DNA from: Alcaligenaceae bacterium
GTDB lineage: Bacteria; Pseudomonadota; Gammaproteobacteria; Burkholderiales; Burkholderiaceae_B
Reading direction: 5' to 3'
Length of the DNA stretch: 64,000 bases
Assembly (NCBI GenBank): GCA_947379755.1
Contig: CANCOC010000001.1
Span: 1 to 64,000, forward strand
Part shown: piece by piece, positions 54,150 through 62,565 of the stretch
How the letters are laid out: every line of letters begins with the position of its first letter
Numbering within the stretch: the first letter of the stretch is position 1
Position numbers and translations under genes: made by a program
Notes under the pieces: model-generated
What the model saw: the letters and a program-made list of their open reading frames with translations, nothing else
Told to the model about the DNA's origin: nothing
Databases searched by the model: none

Positions 54150-54842
54150 TTATTCGAATGCGCAGGCAGCAGTCAGCACATAATGATCCGTCGCGGACAC
54201 AAAAATATCGCCCACGATTAAACGACCAGATATCTTGAATTGCAATTTATCAGAAAAATATATTTCGACTTCCCGCATATCCACAAAGTCTTTCAAATAA
54301 AAACTCAGGGCTTTGATGACCGACTCTTTAATGCTGAACAAAAGCAAAGCCGGGTCGACTGAAACACTACAATGCTGCATCACCGCCAATTCATCAGGTC
54401 TGGTCATAAAAATGGAAAGTAAATCCTCCATTTTTTCAGTTCGCGCAGACCTTGCCACGAGATCAATACCAATGCCCGCAAAGCAGCCGGCTTCTTTTCG
54501 GACAAGCGCAACGGCGCACAATCCCGCATCATGGGTGATGGTGCCGAGCACCGTATCAGGCCAGAGTGGATTTCTCAGTCTGCCCATCAAAATCGGAGCC
54601 TGCGGTAAACCAAAAAACTGTAACCCTTGCCTGGCAAGCCATCGGCCCGTCGAGAACTCTTGCTGACGGCTGTGAATCGCGTTGGCCACCAACGCCTGCT
54701 CAGAGGGCGGCATCGGATGTGCCATGATTTGCGCAGCGCGCGTAAAGGCATGTTCGAACCATTGCGCCAGGCAAGACTCGACATGTTCAACTTCACGACT
54801 GAAATCAATCGTGGCAAGCATGCCTGATGACAGTGGACTCAC
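54150..54842 (-). CDS. 4'-phosphopantetheinyl transferase (EntD/Sfp-type)
   Basis: A 230-residue transferase that moves phosphopantetheine from coenzyme A to a carrier-protein serine. The magnesium-binding motif GIGIDLV (D127) and FSIKESVIKAL (K172, E173) identify the EntD/Sfp group, and THDAGLCAVALV precedes them. The GTG at 54842 has AGGAG seven bases upstream and is preferred to the TTG at 54896 and the ATG at 54821. No siderophore, polyketide or nonribosomal peptide genes lie nearby, so its carrier protein must be encoded elsewhere. Confidence 0.85.
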   Translation of the reverse strand: MSPLSSGMLATIDFSREVEHVESCLAQWFEHAFTRAAQIMAHPMPPSEQALVANAIHSRQQEFSTGRWLARQGLQFFGLPQAPILMGRLRNPLWPDTVLGTITHDAGLCAVALVRKEAGCFAGIGIDLVARSARTEKMEDLLSIFMTRPDELAVMQHCSVSVDPALLLFSIKESVIKALSFYLKDFVDMREVEIYFSDKLQFKISGRLIVGDIFVSATDHYVLTAACAFE

Positions 54843-55056
54843 ACCCTGGCTCCTGTTCGTTTTGTGAACTGACTCGCATTTTACGCTGCAGCCCAAACCA
54901 AAAACCCGTCCGTCACACCTGATAATTACACACTTGTCAATACAGGTTCATCTGCATACGGACGTGCACAGAATTTATCTGTCGGGACGGTAAACTCAAA
55001 AGAGTGGCGATTTACAAAATTATTCAAAAACATCCACTCTGCACTGAGGAGCACAG

Positions 55057-56049
55057 ATGCAAAATCATTCTATCCGGAACCCGAGTCGACGCTTAGGTCT
55101 GTTCGGCATTCTCTTATTCGCGCTAACCAGTCTGTCCAATGTACAGGCGCAAGACTACCCCAACAAACCTATACGATTTATTGTTCCCTATTCTGCGGGT
55201 ACCACGACGGATGTGATCGCCCGCGTCTACGCCCAGAAGCTCACCGAAGTACTCGGACAGACAGTCATGGTTGAAAATAAGGCGGGTGCTGGCGGAAACA
55301 TCGCCTCCGAGTACGTTGCCAGGGCGGCACCTGACGGTTACACACTGACCTTTTCTACCAGTGCGACCCACGCCACCAACCCTGCGTTATATGAAAAAGT
55401 GAGCTTTGATCCAATCAAGGATTTCACACATATCGCGTTAATGGTTTCGGCCCCGAACATGCTGGTCGTCAACACAAAAATTCCCGTCAACAACATGGCA
55501 GAGCTGATTGCCTATGCGAAAGCGAACCCCGGCAAACTGACCTACATTTCGGCAGGCTCAGGAACCTCTCCACACATGGCGGGCGAACTCCTGAAAACCA
55601 TGGCGGGCATCGACATTCAACATGTTCCCTACAAAAATATCACGCAAGGATTTACTGATTTATTTGCGGGAGAAGTGTCAATGACGTTCTATCACGTGCC
55701 CGTCATTTATCCGCACGTCAAATCCGGACAGCTTAAGGCGCTGGGCGTTGCAACCTCTGAGCGCAGTCCGATTGCACCTGAGGTCCCCCCGATAGGCGAT
55801 ACCGTCAAAGGGTACGACTTGCGCCCGTGGTGGGGGCTGTCTGGCCCTGCAGGTATGCAGAAAGATGTTGTGGAAAAGCTCTACGCTGCGACCACAACGG
55901 TCCTGAGCGACCCAGCCGTTCAAAAGCGATTCATTGAACTGGGAATGATCATCACCCCGATGACGACCCAGGAATTCAATGACTTTACTGTGGTCGAGCT
56001 CGCAAAGTGGGGCAAGATCGTTCGCGACTCGGGCGCCAAAGCAAACTGA
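55057..56049 (+). CDS. Bug/TctC periplasmic solute receptor
   Basis: A 330-residue Bug receptor with signal peptide ending in VQAQD. The signature YPNKPIRFIVPYSAGTTTDVIARVYAQ has SAGTT in place of PPGGxx. ENKAGAGGNIASEYVARAAPDGY and HVPYKNITQGFTDLFAG follow. GAGGAG precedes the ATG at 55057. The MetE-like gene begins seven bases after its stop, so the two are an operon: the receptor may serve the enzyme's pathway. Confidence 0.93.
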   Translation: MQNHSIRNPSRRLGLFGILLFALTSLSNVQAQDYPNKPIRFIVPYSAGTTTDVIARVYAQKLTEVLGQTVMVENKAGAGGNIASEYVARAAPDGYTLTFSTSATHATNPALYEKVSFDPIKDFTHIALMVSAPNMLVVNTKIPVNNMAELIAYAKANPGKLTYISAGSGTSPHMAGELLKTMAGIDIQHVPYKNITQGFTDLFAGEVSMTFYHVPVIYPHVKSGQLKALGVATSERSPIAPEVPPIGDTVKGYDLRPWWGLSGPAGMQKDVVEKLYAATTTVLSDPAVQKRFIELGMIITPMTTQEFNDFTVVELAKWGKIVRDSGAKAN

Positions 56050-56056
56050 TTCAAAA

Positions 56057-57115
56057 ATGGTGATGCCTATGATGGACAAATCTAACTCTGCACAGCTGCT
56101 ACCTACAACAGTCGTGGGCAGCTACCCTCAACCTGACTGGCTAGTCGACCGGGAAATGCTATCCAAAGGCGTGCCACGTACGCGCATGGAGCAGATGTGG
56201 CGCATTCCTGTGCAGCACCTGGAGCAAGCGCAGGACGACGCAACCATTCTCGCGATTCGTGACATGGAGCGCGCAGGAATCGACATCATTACGGATGGCG
56301 AGATCAGGCGTGAAAGCTACTCCAACCGCTTTGCCAATGCGCTTGAGGGCATCGATGACAAACAGCCTGCCATCATCACATCCAAAGCAGGCCTGAAAAC
56401 CCCAGTCCCCCGTGTGGTAGGGGCAATCAAACGTGTGCATGCCGTAGAAATCAGGGATCTGGAGTTCCTTAAGGCAAATACTGACCGTTTGACCAAGATC
56501 ACACTGCCTGGCCCATTTACGCTGGGCCAGCAAGCAAGCGACGAGTATTACAAGGACGACGAAGCCATGGCGATGGCTTTCGCTGCAGCAGTCAACGCCG
56601 AAGCACTGGACCTGCAGGCCGCAGGTGCGGACTTCATCCAGTTTGATGAGCCATGGCTCAGGCATGACCCGGATGCGGCGAATCGTTATGCCGTCAAGGC
56701 CATCAACCGAGCGCTTCAGGGTCTCACCATTCCAACAATTGTGCACTTATGCTTTGGCTATGCCGCGGTCGTCAAAGGACAAAAACCAACGGGGTATTCT
56801 TTTTTGCCAGGTTTGAGTGATTCGATCGCGACTCAGATTTCAATCGAAGCGGCGCAGCCTCGACTGGATTTAGGGGTACTCAGTGATCTTGCAGGTAAAA
56901 AAATCATGCTGGGTGTGCTTGACCTGGGCACGCAAGATATTGAAACACCCGAACACGTCGCGGGTCGTATTCGTGCAGGCTTGAAATACGTGCGCCCGGA
57001 GAATCTGATCCCGGCTCCTGACTGCGGCATGAAGTATCTGCCACGCGCAGTAGCCTTCGGAAAACTACGTGCACTGGCAGAGGGTGCAAACATTGTGCGA
57101 AAGGAAATCAGTTGA
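56057..57115 (+). CDS. MetE C-terminal-like (cobalamin-independent methionine synthase family) protein
   Basis: A 352-residue protein equal to the C-terminal catalytic barrel of cobalamin-independent methionine synthase. Zinc-type ligands appear as H230 and C232 (VHLCFG) and C323 (PDCGMK), and QFDEPWL matches the QxDEP substrate motif. TVVGSYPQPDW begins the fold. Stand-alone barrels of this type are often demethylases or methyl transfer proteins of unknown substrate, rather than methionine synthases. Several in-frame ATGs follow 56057, so the exact start is open; the frame to 55979 lies in the Bug gene. It is coupled with the upstream Bug gene. Confidence 0.82.
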   Translation: MVMPMMDKSNSAQLLPTTVVGSYPQPDWLVDREMLSKGVPRTRMEQMWRIPVQHLEQAQDDATILAIRDMERAGIDIITDGEIRRESYSNRFANALEGIDDKQPAIITSKAGLKTPVPRVVGAIKRVHAVEIRDLEFLKANTDRLTKITLPGPFTLGQQASDEYYKDDEAMAMAFAAAVNAEALDLQAAGADFIQFDEPWLRHDPDAANRYAVKAINRALQGLTIPTIVHLCFGYAAVVKGQKPTGYSFLPGLSDSIATQISIEAAQPRLDLGVLSDLAGKKIMLGVLDLGTQDIETPEHVAGRIRAGLKYVRPENLIPAPDCGMKYLPRAVAFGKLRALAEGANIVRKEIS

Positions 57116-57129
57116 GTTGAATAAGTTCC

Positions 57130-57159
57130 GTGACGAAACCTTGTCAATCAGGGTATAAT
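57130..57159 (+). promoter_or_regulatory. Sigma-70-like promoter of the leader/small-protein transcript
   Basis: A perfect -10 box TATAAT at 57154-57159 has GTGACG at 57130-57135 as a -35-like box with an 18-base spacer. Transcription would start near 57166, exactly at the first base of a strong hairpin. It lies about 40 bases downstream of the MetE-like stop. Confidence 0.6.
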
Positions 57160-57432
57160 CTTTGCACTGGAGCAGTTTGCTTACACACGCTCCAGTTGTT
57201 GTTGATTTACTCTGTGGTACCCATCACCGCTTATTCACAATCCAGTCGTATCTCAAGACGACTCCGATTATTCAACTCCCTAAAGTTGCAAGCCAAACCA
57301 GTCTCACGTTATCTCTAACGTCAGGCGAATTTCTGCATTCATCGCCAGGTTCATTGCAACCCGCGCGCCACATGCTGACTTAAAACAATAATTAATTTAA
57401 TCAATATCCTGGTTTAAAACCTGGGGAATCTT
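57160..57432 (+). ncRNA. Candidate structured 5' leader or small RNA ahead of the 77-residue gene
   Basis: About 270 bases lie between the promoter and the start of the 77-residue gene without a credible gene. A strong 8-bp hairpin (ACTGGAGC 57166-57173 with GCTCCAGT 57189-57196) sits right at the predicted transcript start. Near the end, GGTTT-A-AAACC at 57411-57421 adjoins the GGGGAA ribosome site (57423-57428). This could be a thermosensor-like leader, as for cold-shock genes, or an independent small RNA. No ligand or family could be identified. Confidence 0.45.
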
Positions 57433-57666
57433 ATGACTATCAAAATAGAAAAAACAATTACAGCAGGAAAATACCTCGTTTCACCGCTGGCAAAAATCAC
57501 CGACAACGGTAAATTCAGGGCTTCTGTATCCATCAAAAGTGGACATAAAAGTGGAACGCATGACAGGATTTTTCGTTTCACCCCTGACTTTGCGAGCCAT
57601 GATGTTGCGATCCAATACGCCTTGTCAGAAGGTAAAAACTGGCTGCAGCAGCACGCCGTCAACTGA
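57433..57666 (+). CDS. Small conserved-looking protein of unknown function
   Basis: A 77-residue soluble protein without signal peptide, starting at ATG 57433 behind a GGGGAA site. It reads SPLAKITDNGKFRASVSIKSG followed by THDRIFRFTPDF, ending in the helix AIQYALSEGKNWLQQHA; a small alpha-beta fold is suggested. It resembles short proteins seen in Burkholderiales, but I cannot name the family. The long structured leader suggests regulated expression, perhaps in stress. It converges on the P-loop gene, 26 bases away. Confidence 0.7.
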   Translation: MTIKIEKTITAGKYLVSPLAKITDNGKFRASVSIKSGHKSGTHDRIFRFTPDFASHDVAIQYALSEGKNWLQQHAVN

Positions 57667-57692
57667 TCCGCACGAGGCTGGTATGCGCAGAA

Positions 57693-58538
57693 TCATTTTG
57701 CAACCTGATATGCGGCCTCACTGATACGCCCGTCTTTTCTTGCTCGCTCCAGTTCGGACGTCAAGGTTTGCAACAAGTCTTTTGCATTCACAGCAGGTAG
57801 CGTATTGAGCGCAACAATCGTCTGATTGCCCCAGCCCCTCGAGTTGTCGACCGCGATCAGATTCACTCGGGGATCATCTGCGTATTTTTTTAACAATGCG
57901 TCCTGTACCTGTCGCGCACCCACATGGCTATCGACATGGTAAGAAAGAACTACCATCCGTCCCATTTTCACCGCTCGGGGTAGCACCCCATTGACGAAGG
58001 CCTCAACAGGATCGCGATACACGTAAATCACGGTCACGTTACGCCCGCTTTTCAAGGCCTTTTCAATGAGCGCGGTTGAGCGTGACAAATTCGAAAGTGT
58101 CGTGTCATACACAATTTCTGTATGTTCAACGATTGATGAAAGCATGTTCAGACTCGTTGTTTTACCAGCGCCTGTTCCGCCTGCAGAAAATAAAACTCCA
58201 AACCCAGGTTGTGGTCGCTCAGCTAGTTTTTCAGCATACAGTCGGGCAATGAATTTCTGGGCAGGCACGCGCACCGCACCGACCAGCGCCTGATCTTTCA
58301 GGTACTCAGGTGAAAGCTGAATCGCAATATCGGAATTCAGAATTTTGCCGTTGTCTGACTCGGATAGTTGGTTGTACTCAGCAACAGCCAGGGAGAAGTG
58401 ATTCTCTACTTTGTCCTGCAACAGTTGTGTCGCTTGACTGCTCGCTGATTGAGCGATCTCAGGCTTCTGTGCCAGCACGGGAGTGGACAGGAACGCCAGG
58501 AGCAATGTGGCGTGAAGAAATCGAATCATGTTTTTCAT
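57693..58538 (-). CDS. Zeta-toxin-like P-loop protein with signal peptide
   Basis: A 281-residue protein with a Walker A motif GGTGAGKT at 120-127 and a Zeta-toxin/UDP-GlcNAc kinase-like layout. ALIEKALKSGRNVTVIYVYRDPVEAFV resembles the strand and helix after the P-loop in Zeta proteins. The N-terminus KNMIRFLHATLLLAFLSTP ending in VLAQK is a clear Sec signal peptide, which would place an ATP-type enzyme outside the cytoplasm. No antitoxin gene is adjacent. The start is 58538, with 58547 as an alternative. Either the protein uses another donor outside, or the leader is a membrane anchor. Confidence 0.75.
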   Translation of the reverse strand: MKNMIRFLHATLLLAFLSTPVLAQKPEIAQSASSQATQLLQDKVENHFSLAVAEYNQLSESDNGKILNSDIAIQLSPEYLKDQALVGAVRVPAQKFIARLYAEKLAERPQPGFGVLFSAGGTGAGKTTSLNMLSSIVEHTEIVYDTTLSNLSRSTALIEKALKSGRNVTVIYVYRDPVEAFVNGVLPRAVKMGRMVVLSYHVDSHVGARQVQDALLKKYADDPRVNLIAVDNSRGWGNQTIVALNTLPAVNAKDLLQTLTSELERARKDGRISEAAYQVAK

Positions 58539-58866
58539 TGAGAGCATCTGTCGGTATACATCAGTCGGTCAGTACAAATAAAAAGAATAGGAAAATGCTG
58601 TCACTTAAATGCAGTCAATCTGTAATCAAACAGTTACATCCGGCATAGATAATGCATACGCTGTGATTGAATCACTGCACAGCACACCGCTGGAGAACAT
58701 ATTACAGCGCAAGGGGGGCATGGGTAATGCGACTCACCTGTCATCTGCTCAACACGCTGAAACTCCAGCATTCTGAGTGGCCAGCCAGGCGACCCCCAAA
58801 ACACATTCCATCCAGGCACTTGATAACTGGTGCATTCATACTTTTTTAAATTGAACGGAGAGTATT
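58539..58866. other. Intergenic region before the ABC importer operon
   Basis: About 330 bases between the P-loop gene and the ABC operon hold no credible gene. A TAGATAAT stretch near 58646 looks like a possible -10, without a good -35. No dyad or riboswitch-like structure was recognised. Confidence 0.4.
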
Positions 58867-59877
58867 GTGAACAAATTGATTGTGACCATTTTACGTACGA
58901 CACTAACGGCACTCGCGCTGATAGCAGGTTCCGCACAGGCACAATCCGCCATCTGCTACAACTGTCCTCCAGAATGGGCAGACTGGGCATCACAACTCAA
59001 TGCGATCAAGGAAAAAACGGGGATTCACGTACCCCCCGACAATAAAAATTCAGGCCAATCTCTTGCGCAATTAATTGCCGAAAAAAAGAGTCCTGTCGCT
59101 GATGTCACTTATCTGGGCGTGACCTTTGGCATTCAAGCGGCAAAAGATGGTGTGGTGACCGCCTACCAACCCAAAGGCTGGGAGCAGATTCCTGCCGAAC
59201 TCAAGGATCCTGCCGGCAACTGGTTCACCATTCATTCTGGCACGCTCGGTTTCATGGTCAACAAAGATGCGCTGAAAGGCAAGCCTGTTCCTCGATCTTG
59301 GGCAGACCTGCTCAAGCCTGAATACAAAGGGATGATCGGGTATCTTGACCCAGCCTCTGCATTTGTCGGTTACGTAGGAGCAGTTGCGATCAATCAGGCT
59401 CGCGGTGGATCTCTGGACAATTTTGGACCAGCGATTGACTATTTCATTGCATTGCAAAAAAACGACCCGATCGTACCCAAGCAAACATCATATGCACGCG
59501 TACTGTCTGGCGAAATCCCCATCCTGCTTGATTATGATTTCAACGCCTATCGCGCAAAGTACAAAGATCATGCCAACGTAGAATTTGTCATCCCAGCTGA
59601 AGGCACTGTGCTCGTGCCTTATGTGATGAGTCTGGTCAACAAAGGTCCGAATCCAGAAAACGGCAAAAAAGTGCTCGATTTTGTATTGTCTGACGAAGGC
59701 CAGGCGTTGTGGGCAAATGCCTACCTGAGACCCGTGCGTGCGTCAGCCATGACCAAAGAGTCGCAAGCACACTTTTTGCCTGATAGCGATTATGCGCGAG
59801 CGGTTGCTGTAGATTATTCAAAAATGGCAGAGGTCCAGAAAGCATTCTCGGATGCGTATCTCAAGCAAGTCAGATAA
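58867..59877 (+). CDS. ABC importer substrate-binding protein (spermidine/iron-type fold)
   Basis: A 336-residue periplasmic receptor of the PotD/AfuA-like class. The start is GTG 58867 with CGGAGA upstream, and the signal peptide ends in SAQAQS. Mature features include CYNCPPEWADW (two Cys close together) and GYLDPASAFVGYVGAV, followed by SYARVLSGEIPILLDYDFNAY. Members bind polyamines, iron(III), phosphonates or phosphodiesters. The operon also encodes a phosphodiesterase, which favours a phosphorylated ligand. Confidence 0.85.
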   Translation: MNKLIVTILRTTLTALALIAGSAQAQSAICYNCPPEWADWASQLNAIKEKTGIHVPPDNKNSGQSLAQLIAEKKSPVADVTYLGVTFGIQAAKDGVVTAYQPKGWEQIPAELKDPAGNWFTIHSGTLGFMVNKDALKGKPVPRSWADLLKPEYKGMIGYLDPASAFVGYVGAVAINQARGGSLDNFGPAIDYFIALQKNDPIVPKQTSYARVLSGEIPILLDYDFNAYRAKYKDHANVEFVIPAEGTVLVPYVMSLVNKGPNPENGKKVLDFVLSDEGQALWANAYLRPVRASAMTKESQAHFLPDSDYARAVAVDYSKMAEVQKAFSDAYLKQVR

Positions 59878-59894
59878 TCTTCGGGATCCGTCTC

Positions 59895-60695
59895 GTGACG
59901 AAAACGCTGACTCGTTTGTGCATACTGCCCGCAGTCGTGTTTTTTGCGACCTTCTGGTTGCTGCCAGTTTCCATATTGATCCTGCTTCCAGCCGAAAAGG
60001 GCTGGAGCACGTATTTTGCCGTGTTAACCGATGCTCGCTATGCATGGAGCCTGTTCAACACGCTTGCCTTATCCATTACCGTCACACTCTGCACACTGGT
60101 GCTCGGAGCAGCCGTTGGTTTGTATCTGGCTCGTCGGCATTTCCCGGGCGACCAGATACTACTGTCCATCCTGACGCTCCCACTGTCCTTTCCCGGTGTC
60201 ATCATTGGTTTTTTTATCATCTTGCTCGGTGGCAGGCAGGGCCTGATTGCAGATATCACTGAGTGGGCAGGCATGGGTCGAGTCACCTTTGCCTATGGAG
60301 TCGTAGGTCTTTTTCTCGCTTATCTGTATTTTTCGTTGCCACGCGCCATCGCATCGTATACAGCTGCTGCCCAGAGTATGGACCCTGCTCTCGAAGAAGC
60401 AGCCAGATCGCTGGGTGCGTCACGTCGGCACATTCTTTCGGATGTCTGGATTCCGCAGCTCGGGCCTACAACCGCCGCCTGCGCCGCGATTGTTTTTGCG
60501 ACCTCCATGGGTGCTTTTGGGACGGCATTCACACTTGCGAGCAAGTTTGAAGTGCTCCCCATCACGATCTACAGCGAGTTCACAAACTATGCCAACTTTG
60601 CACTTGCTGCATCATTGTCCATCACCCTCGGCCTATTTACCTGGTTCGCACTATATCTTTCCAGACGTCGGACGGGCGTGGTGCCGGGTGTATAA
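59895..60695 (+). CDS. ABC importer permease, first
   Basis: A 266-residue inner-membrane permease with about six helices, start GTG 59895. The EAA contact loop reads DPALEEAARSLGASRRHIL, as in spermidine/iron-type permeases. It pairs with the second permease, which starts 18 bases later. It lies between the receptor and the ATPase genes in a five-gene operon. Confidence 0.9.
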   Translation: MTKTLTRLCILPAVVFFATFWLLPVSILILLPAEKGWSTYFAVLTDARYAWSLFNTLALSITVTLCTLVLGAAVGLYLARRHFPGDQILLSILTLPLSFPGVIIGFFIILLGGRQGLIADITEWAGMGRVTFAYGVVGLFLAYLYFSLPRAIASYTAAAQSMDPALEEAARSLGASRRHILSDVWIPQLGPTTAACAAIVFATSMGAFGTAFTLASKFEVLPITIYSEFTNYANFALAASLSITLGLFTWFALYLSRRRTGVVPGV

Positions 60696-60713
60696 AGTGA
60701 TGCGTCACGCATC

Positions 60714-61523
60714 ATGAGCAAAACATCCTCGATATCGGGCTCAAGTTCGCCAGTATTGGCGAGCCTCACGGCCCTGGTTGCGCTCTTTATGATTTCACCG
60801 ATGCTCCTTTCCGTCATGGCAGGCATTGTGAACAACTACAGCCTGGGCGTGTCCAGCGGGTTGACAGCAAAGTGGCTGGTACAAGTCTGGTCCCAATATG
60901 GATCAACAGTGCACTGGTCGATTCTGATCGCGGCCTGCTGCACAATCGGAAACATCCTGATTGGCGTGCCGTGTGCGTATGCGTTGGCGCGCAGCACGTC
61001 ACGATGGGCCAGGGTCTTTGAAGAACTTCTGATCCTTCCCGTCGCGGTTCCCGGGCTGGCAACAGGACTGGCTTTGATCCTTATTTACGGTTCCTGGCGG
61101 GATTTTCGTCAAAGTTTCTGGTTCATTCTGGTCGGACACATGGTGTTCACCTTGCCATTCATGGTTCGAACTGTGGCTGCGGCCTTTCAACGCCCCGAAT
61201 TATCCTCTATCGAAGAAGCGGCCCGTTCACTCGGTGCGACCTTCTGTAGAAGATTTATTGGTGTACTTGTGCCATCTGTTCTTCCAGCAATTGTCGCAGG
61301 AAGCCTGATGGTGTTTACCTTGTCAATCGGTGAATTTAACCTGACCTGGATGTTGCACACTCCGATGACACGCACCCTGCCTGTCGGACTGGCAGACAGC
61401 TATGCCTCCATGCGCATTGAAGTCGGCTCAGCGTACACGCTGGTCTTTTTTCTGATTGTGCTGCCAATGCTGTGGTTACTGCAGTGGATAGCAAATTTGG
61501 TACAGAAGAGATATGGAACTTGA
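60714..61523 (+). CDS. ABC importer permease, second
   Basis: A 269-residue permease. The EAA loop is ELSSIEEAARSLGATFCRRFIG-like (shown as EEAARSLGATF), and helices run from about residue 20 to the end. Its 3' end overlaps the ATPase gene by eleven bases, so translation is coupled. With the first permease it forms the heterodimeric channel. Confidence 0.9.
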   Translation: MSKTSSISGSSSPVLASLTALVALFMISPMLLSVMAGIVNNYSLGVSSGLTAKWLVQVWSQYGSTVHWSILIAACCTIGNILIGVPCAYALARSTSRWARVFEELLILPVAVPGLATGLALILIYGSWRDFRQSFWFILVGHMVFTLPFMVRTVAAAFQRPELSSIEEAARSLGATFCRRFIGVLVPSVLPAIVAGSLMVFTLSIGEFNLTWMLHTPMTRTLPVGLADSYASMRIEVGSAYTLVFFLIVLPMLWLLQWIANLVQKRYGT

Positions 61524-62565
61524 ACAAATTTCGGTAGAAGTGATCGACTGTGCAAAAACGTATGCAGACGGCACGAAAGGCTTGCACGCAACCAGCCTGA
61601 AAATTGAACCGGGCGAAGTGATGGCGCTACTCGGCCCTTCGGGATGTGGCAAAACCACTCTGTTGCGCCTGATTGCCGGTCTTGAGTCAATCGACGCTGG
61701 GGGTCGTATTTTATTTGGCAACCAGGATGTCACTCAGAGACCTGTGGAGCAGCGACGCGTGGGCATGGTGTTTCAGCATTACGCACTATTCCCGCACATG
61801 ACAGTCCTTGGCAATATTGGTTACGGTCCTCGCGTACGTGGCGTCAGTCAACAGGAACGAACGCGTGTGGTGGGCGAACTCATTGACCTGGTCAGACTTA
61901 ATGGCCTGGAACATAAACGACCCAATGAACTTTCTGGCGGACAACGCCAGCGTGTCGCCCTCGCGCGCGCGGTGGCAGCAAAGCCGCGCGTGCTGTTGCT
62001 CGACGAACCGCTCACCGCTCTGGATGCCAAGCTCAAAGAGACTCTGCGCGATGAGCTATCAGAGTTATTAAGGCGGCTAAATATTACAGCGATTCACGTC
62101 ACGCACGATCAACAGGAAGCCATGGCAATTGCAGATCGTATGGCGGTCATGCGAGCAGGGAAAATCATGCAAATCGGCGAGCCCGAGCACCTCTACAACT
62201 CACCCAGTCATCCCTTTGTCGCTCAGTTCCTGGGACGAGTCAATACATTGCAGCGTGACCCCACCCAGACTTCACAAGGAATATTAAGGTTTGGTCAAGC
62301 GTCCATCCCAGTCGATGCAACACTCGGCAACGCACTGCTGATTCGCCCTGAGGATCTGATGATTCACGCCAGCGGCCAAGCAGGTACAAGCGGAGCCATT
62401 CTGACACGGAGTTTTATGGGTGACCGGGTGCATTTACGCATCTGCGTCGAGGGGCAGCCCACACTCACAGCAGATGTTTCACGCGAGTGTCCATTCAGAC
62501 AGGGGGACTCTGTTTCTATCACCATGAACGCTGAAAGACTCATGCGTGCTTCGGAATTATCATGA
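61513..62565 (+). CDS. ABC importer ATPase (PotA/FbpC/UgpC-like)
   Basis: A 350-residue ATPase with a C-terminal TOBE-type domain. Walker A is GPSGCGKT at 41-48, the signature is [15 protein letters not shown], Walker B is VLLLDEPLTALD, and the H-loop lies in VTHDQQEAMAIADRM. The C-terminal region from about residue 240 carries the regulatory fold, with LIRPEDLMIHASG. It overlaps the next gene by four bases (ATGA). It energises the two permeases upstream. Confidence 0.93.
   Translation: MELEQISVEVIDCAKTYADGTKGLHATSLKIEPGEVMALLGPSGCGKTTLLRLIAGLESIDAGGRILFGNQDVTQRPVEQRRVGMVFQHYALFPHMTVLGNIGYGPRVRGVSQQERTRVVGELIDLVRLNGLEHKRPNELSGGQRQRVALARAVAAKPRVLLLDEPLTALDAKLKETLRDELSELLRRLNITAIHVTHDQQEAMAIADRMAVMRAGKIMQIGEPEHLYNSPSHPFVAQFLGRVNTLQRDPTQTSQGILRFGQASIPVDATLGNALLIRPEDLMIHASGQAGTSGAILTRSFMGDRVHLRICVEGQPTLTADVSRECPFRQGDSVSITMNAERLMRASELS

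Noticed and set aside
57162-57383. Small frames (about 60-75 residues) in the leader before the 77-residue gene
   Set aside because: They span the hairpin at the transcript start, have no ribosome site and no protein-like composition.
57693-58538. Toxin-antitoxin module around the Zeta-like gene
   Set aside because: No small Epsilon-like gene precedes or overlaps it, and the exported leader is unlike known Zeta toxins.
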